A DNA stretch of 64,000 nt, from the NCBI RefSeq assembly GCF_030409755.1, contig NZ_JAUFQE010000001.1, forward strand, positions 1,054,001 to 1,118,000, written 5' to 3'. Of this stretch, positions 62,845 through 64,000 are shown one piece after another. The notes beneath the pieces are model-generated. The model worked only from the letters and a program-made list of their open reading frames with translations, ran no database searches and was not told the origin of the DNA. This stretch comes from Vibrio lentus (GTDB lineage: Bacteria > Pseudomonadota > Gammaproteobacteria > Enterobacterales > Vibrionaceae). Made by a program: the position numbers and the translations under genes. Within the stretch, counting starts at the first letter, position 1, and every line of letters begins with the position of its first letter.

Positions 62845-64000
62845 TTATGCTTGAGCTTCTTTTTTATTTTGTGTCTCGGTCGTGTCGTTATCGTCTGAAC
62901 CTTGCTGCTTCTTACGTTTTAGAGCGCCTAGAAGAATCCATTCACCAGCAAGGATGGTGGCAATCACACCAATCAAAACAGGTCCTGTGTATCCCCAATC
63001 TGCAACGGTTAAATCAAGAGCCTCAGGGAAAATAAACAAGATCACGGCTTGAAGGACGACCAAGAAACAAATAATCGACATCACCCATTGAGCCGCCATA
63101 CCACCCGGAACTTTGAATGGGCGTTCGCGTTTACCATCAACCACTCGAAGCTTTAGGTATGCCGGGAACATGAACAGGTAAGGAAGTAAGAAAATGCAGC
63201 TGGAGAAGGCAAATATCGACCAGAACAGATCATCATTGCCCTGAGCAAACAGCGCGTAAGACAGAATGACGACCGTTGATACCGTACCAGTAATATTGTT
63301 TGCACCAACCGGGGAACCTTTCTCTGACACTTTCGCGACAGGGGCTGGAAGTTCACCTTCCTGAGCGGCTTCAGCAGCAGCTCGGCTGGCACCCATTGTC
63401 CAACTCACCATGTTGCCGATAAGCGTTAACAAAGCGAAAGTGCCGAAGATGTACACCATCGCTGTACCAACCACACCAGTGCCGAAAAGTGTTCTAAACG
63501 TATCGATAAGGCCAGACACCAAACCAATGCTTTCGACAGGTAGCGCCATCAAAATGCCTACCGTACCGAAGATGTATAAGAAAGCGGTGATACCGATAGA
63601 GAGGAAGACGGCCTTAGGCATATCACGAACGTCTTTCATTTCTTTAGTCATGGTCGCAACCAGTTCAAAACCCATTAGGTTGAACACAATCGCGGGTAAG
63701 AAAGAGACCGCAGAATCCAATGAAGGCATCATTGCGGGCAACGTAAACTCGTTGGCAACGCCGTTTTTCATTGCATAGATAAAGCCGCCCACACCCAATG
63801 TACTGATCACGATGATTTTTAATATAGCGCCAATATTTGTGACCCAAACACCGATGTCGGCAGACACATTACAAATCAAAACCGTTAGCCACGTCAGTAA
63901 TATACAAATGGCGATTTGTCCCCATAAAGACAGATCTGGCATGAAGAGCTCAGCAAACATCCCTGCAAACATGATGTATACCGCGGGCATCCATAAACCA
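62845..64000 (-). CDS. APC-family amino acid/polyamine antiporter (partial, 5' end off window)
   Basis: At least 384 residues; the frame stays open to the window edge (GLW precedes MPAVYIM), so the start lies beyond 64000. Nine or more membrane helices, with APC-superfamily segments FNLMGFELVATMTKEMKDVRDMPKAVF and the polar GASRAAAEAAQEGELP loop. The C-terminal tail is charged. Placement directly before agmatine deiminase suggests agmatine/putrescine exchange (AguD-like), although GadC-type and lysine-type relatives look similar. Confidence 0.85.
   Translation of the reverse strand, partial: GLWMPAVYIMFAGMFAELFMPDLSLWGQIAICILLTWLTVLICNVSADIGVWVTNIGAILKIIVISTLGVGGFIYAMKNGVANEFTLPAMMPSLDSAVSFLPAIVFNLMGFELVATMTKEMKDVRDMPKAVFLSIGITAFLYIFGTVGILMALPVESIGLVSGLIDTFRTLFGTGVVGTAMVYIFGTFALLTLIGNMVSWTMGASRAAAEAAQEGELPAPVAKVSEKGSPVGANNITGTVSTVVILSYALFAQGNDDLFWSIFAFSSCIFLLPYLFMFPAYLKLRVVDGKRERPFKVPGGMAAQWVMSIICFLVVLQAVILFIFPEALDLTVADWGYTGPVLIGVIATILAGEWILLGALKRKKQQGSDDNDTTETQNKKEAQA

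Overview
The window reads as chromosomal DNA from a marine gammaproteobacterium, most likely a Vibrio (Splendidus-like; genus inferred from gene content and protein style, no search was run). It shows tight operons, strong rho-independent terminators and metabolic and regulatory genes only. No rRNA, tRNA, CRISPR array, insertion sequence, phage or integron cassette was seen. The mix of accessory carbon-source operons and regulators would suit a secondary chromosome, but that is inference.

Layout. 0-13 kb: mixed housekeeping (glycogen debranching enzyme, a membrane GGDEF protein with a degenerate active site, TrmK-like tRNA methyltransferase, YihG-like acyltransferase, ferredoxin-NADP reductase behind a Fur-like box, DUF1971 cupin, D-lactate dehydrogenase, patatin, catalase, glycerate kinase). 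13-25 kb: a plus-strand yia/sgb-type operon for 2,3-diketo-L-gulonate (TRAP transporter YiaMNO, reductase YiaK, kinase LyxK, decarboxylase, epimerases, IclR regulator YiaJ), ending with an FHS-type sugar permease. 25-27 kb: a minus-strand HAD phosphatase-rpe pair and small genes. 27-35 kb: the L-ascorbate (ula) system, with a minus-strand operon ulaAB(fused)-ulaC-ulaF-HAD-ulaD-ulaE facing ulaR-ulaG. Both routes converge on D-xylulose-5-phosphate, and an rpe paralogue lies between them, so 13-35 kb is in effect one vitamin C / diketogulonate catabolic island with duplicated lower-pathway enzymes.

35-50 kb: hypothetical secreted proteins, including a 743-residue protein of unknown function with an EF-hand-like loop; AraC, LysR, TetR and ArsR regulators with visible operators; YcaQ-type DNA glycosylase; DsbA-like oxidoreductase; HPP membrane protein; arsR-acr3; and a LysR/PACE-efflux pair in which the PACE gene carries a 1-nt frameshift. 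50-56 kb: the glycerol regulon glpF-glpK, glpR, glpD. glpR is frameshifted by a 4-bp tandem duplication (GCAA GCAA), replacing its last ~40 residues. 56-64 kb: small genes, an Asp/Glu racemase, an exported HAD phosphatase, and a minus-strand agmatine deiminase locus (antiporter running off the window edge, agmatine deiminase, putrescine carbamoyltransferase) followed by an unusual protein made of three fused RidA domains.

The observations most worth following are the triple-RidA protein beside agmatine catabolism, the glpR duplication frameshift, the paired catabolic cassettes each carrying a Cof-type phosphatase, several operator pairs readable by eye, two small genes (45 and 39 codons) and a set of short tandem repeats at gene 3' ends.
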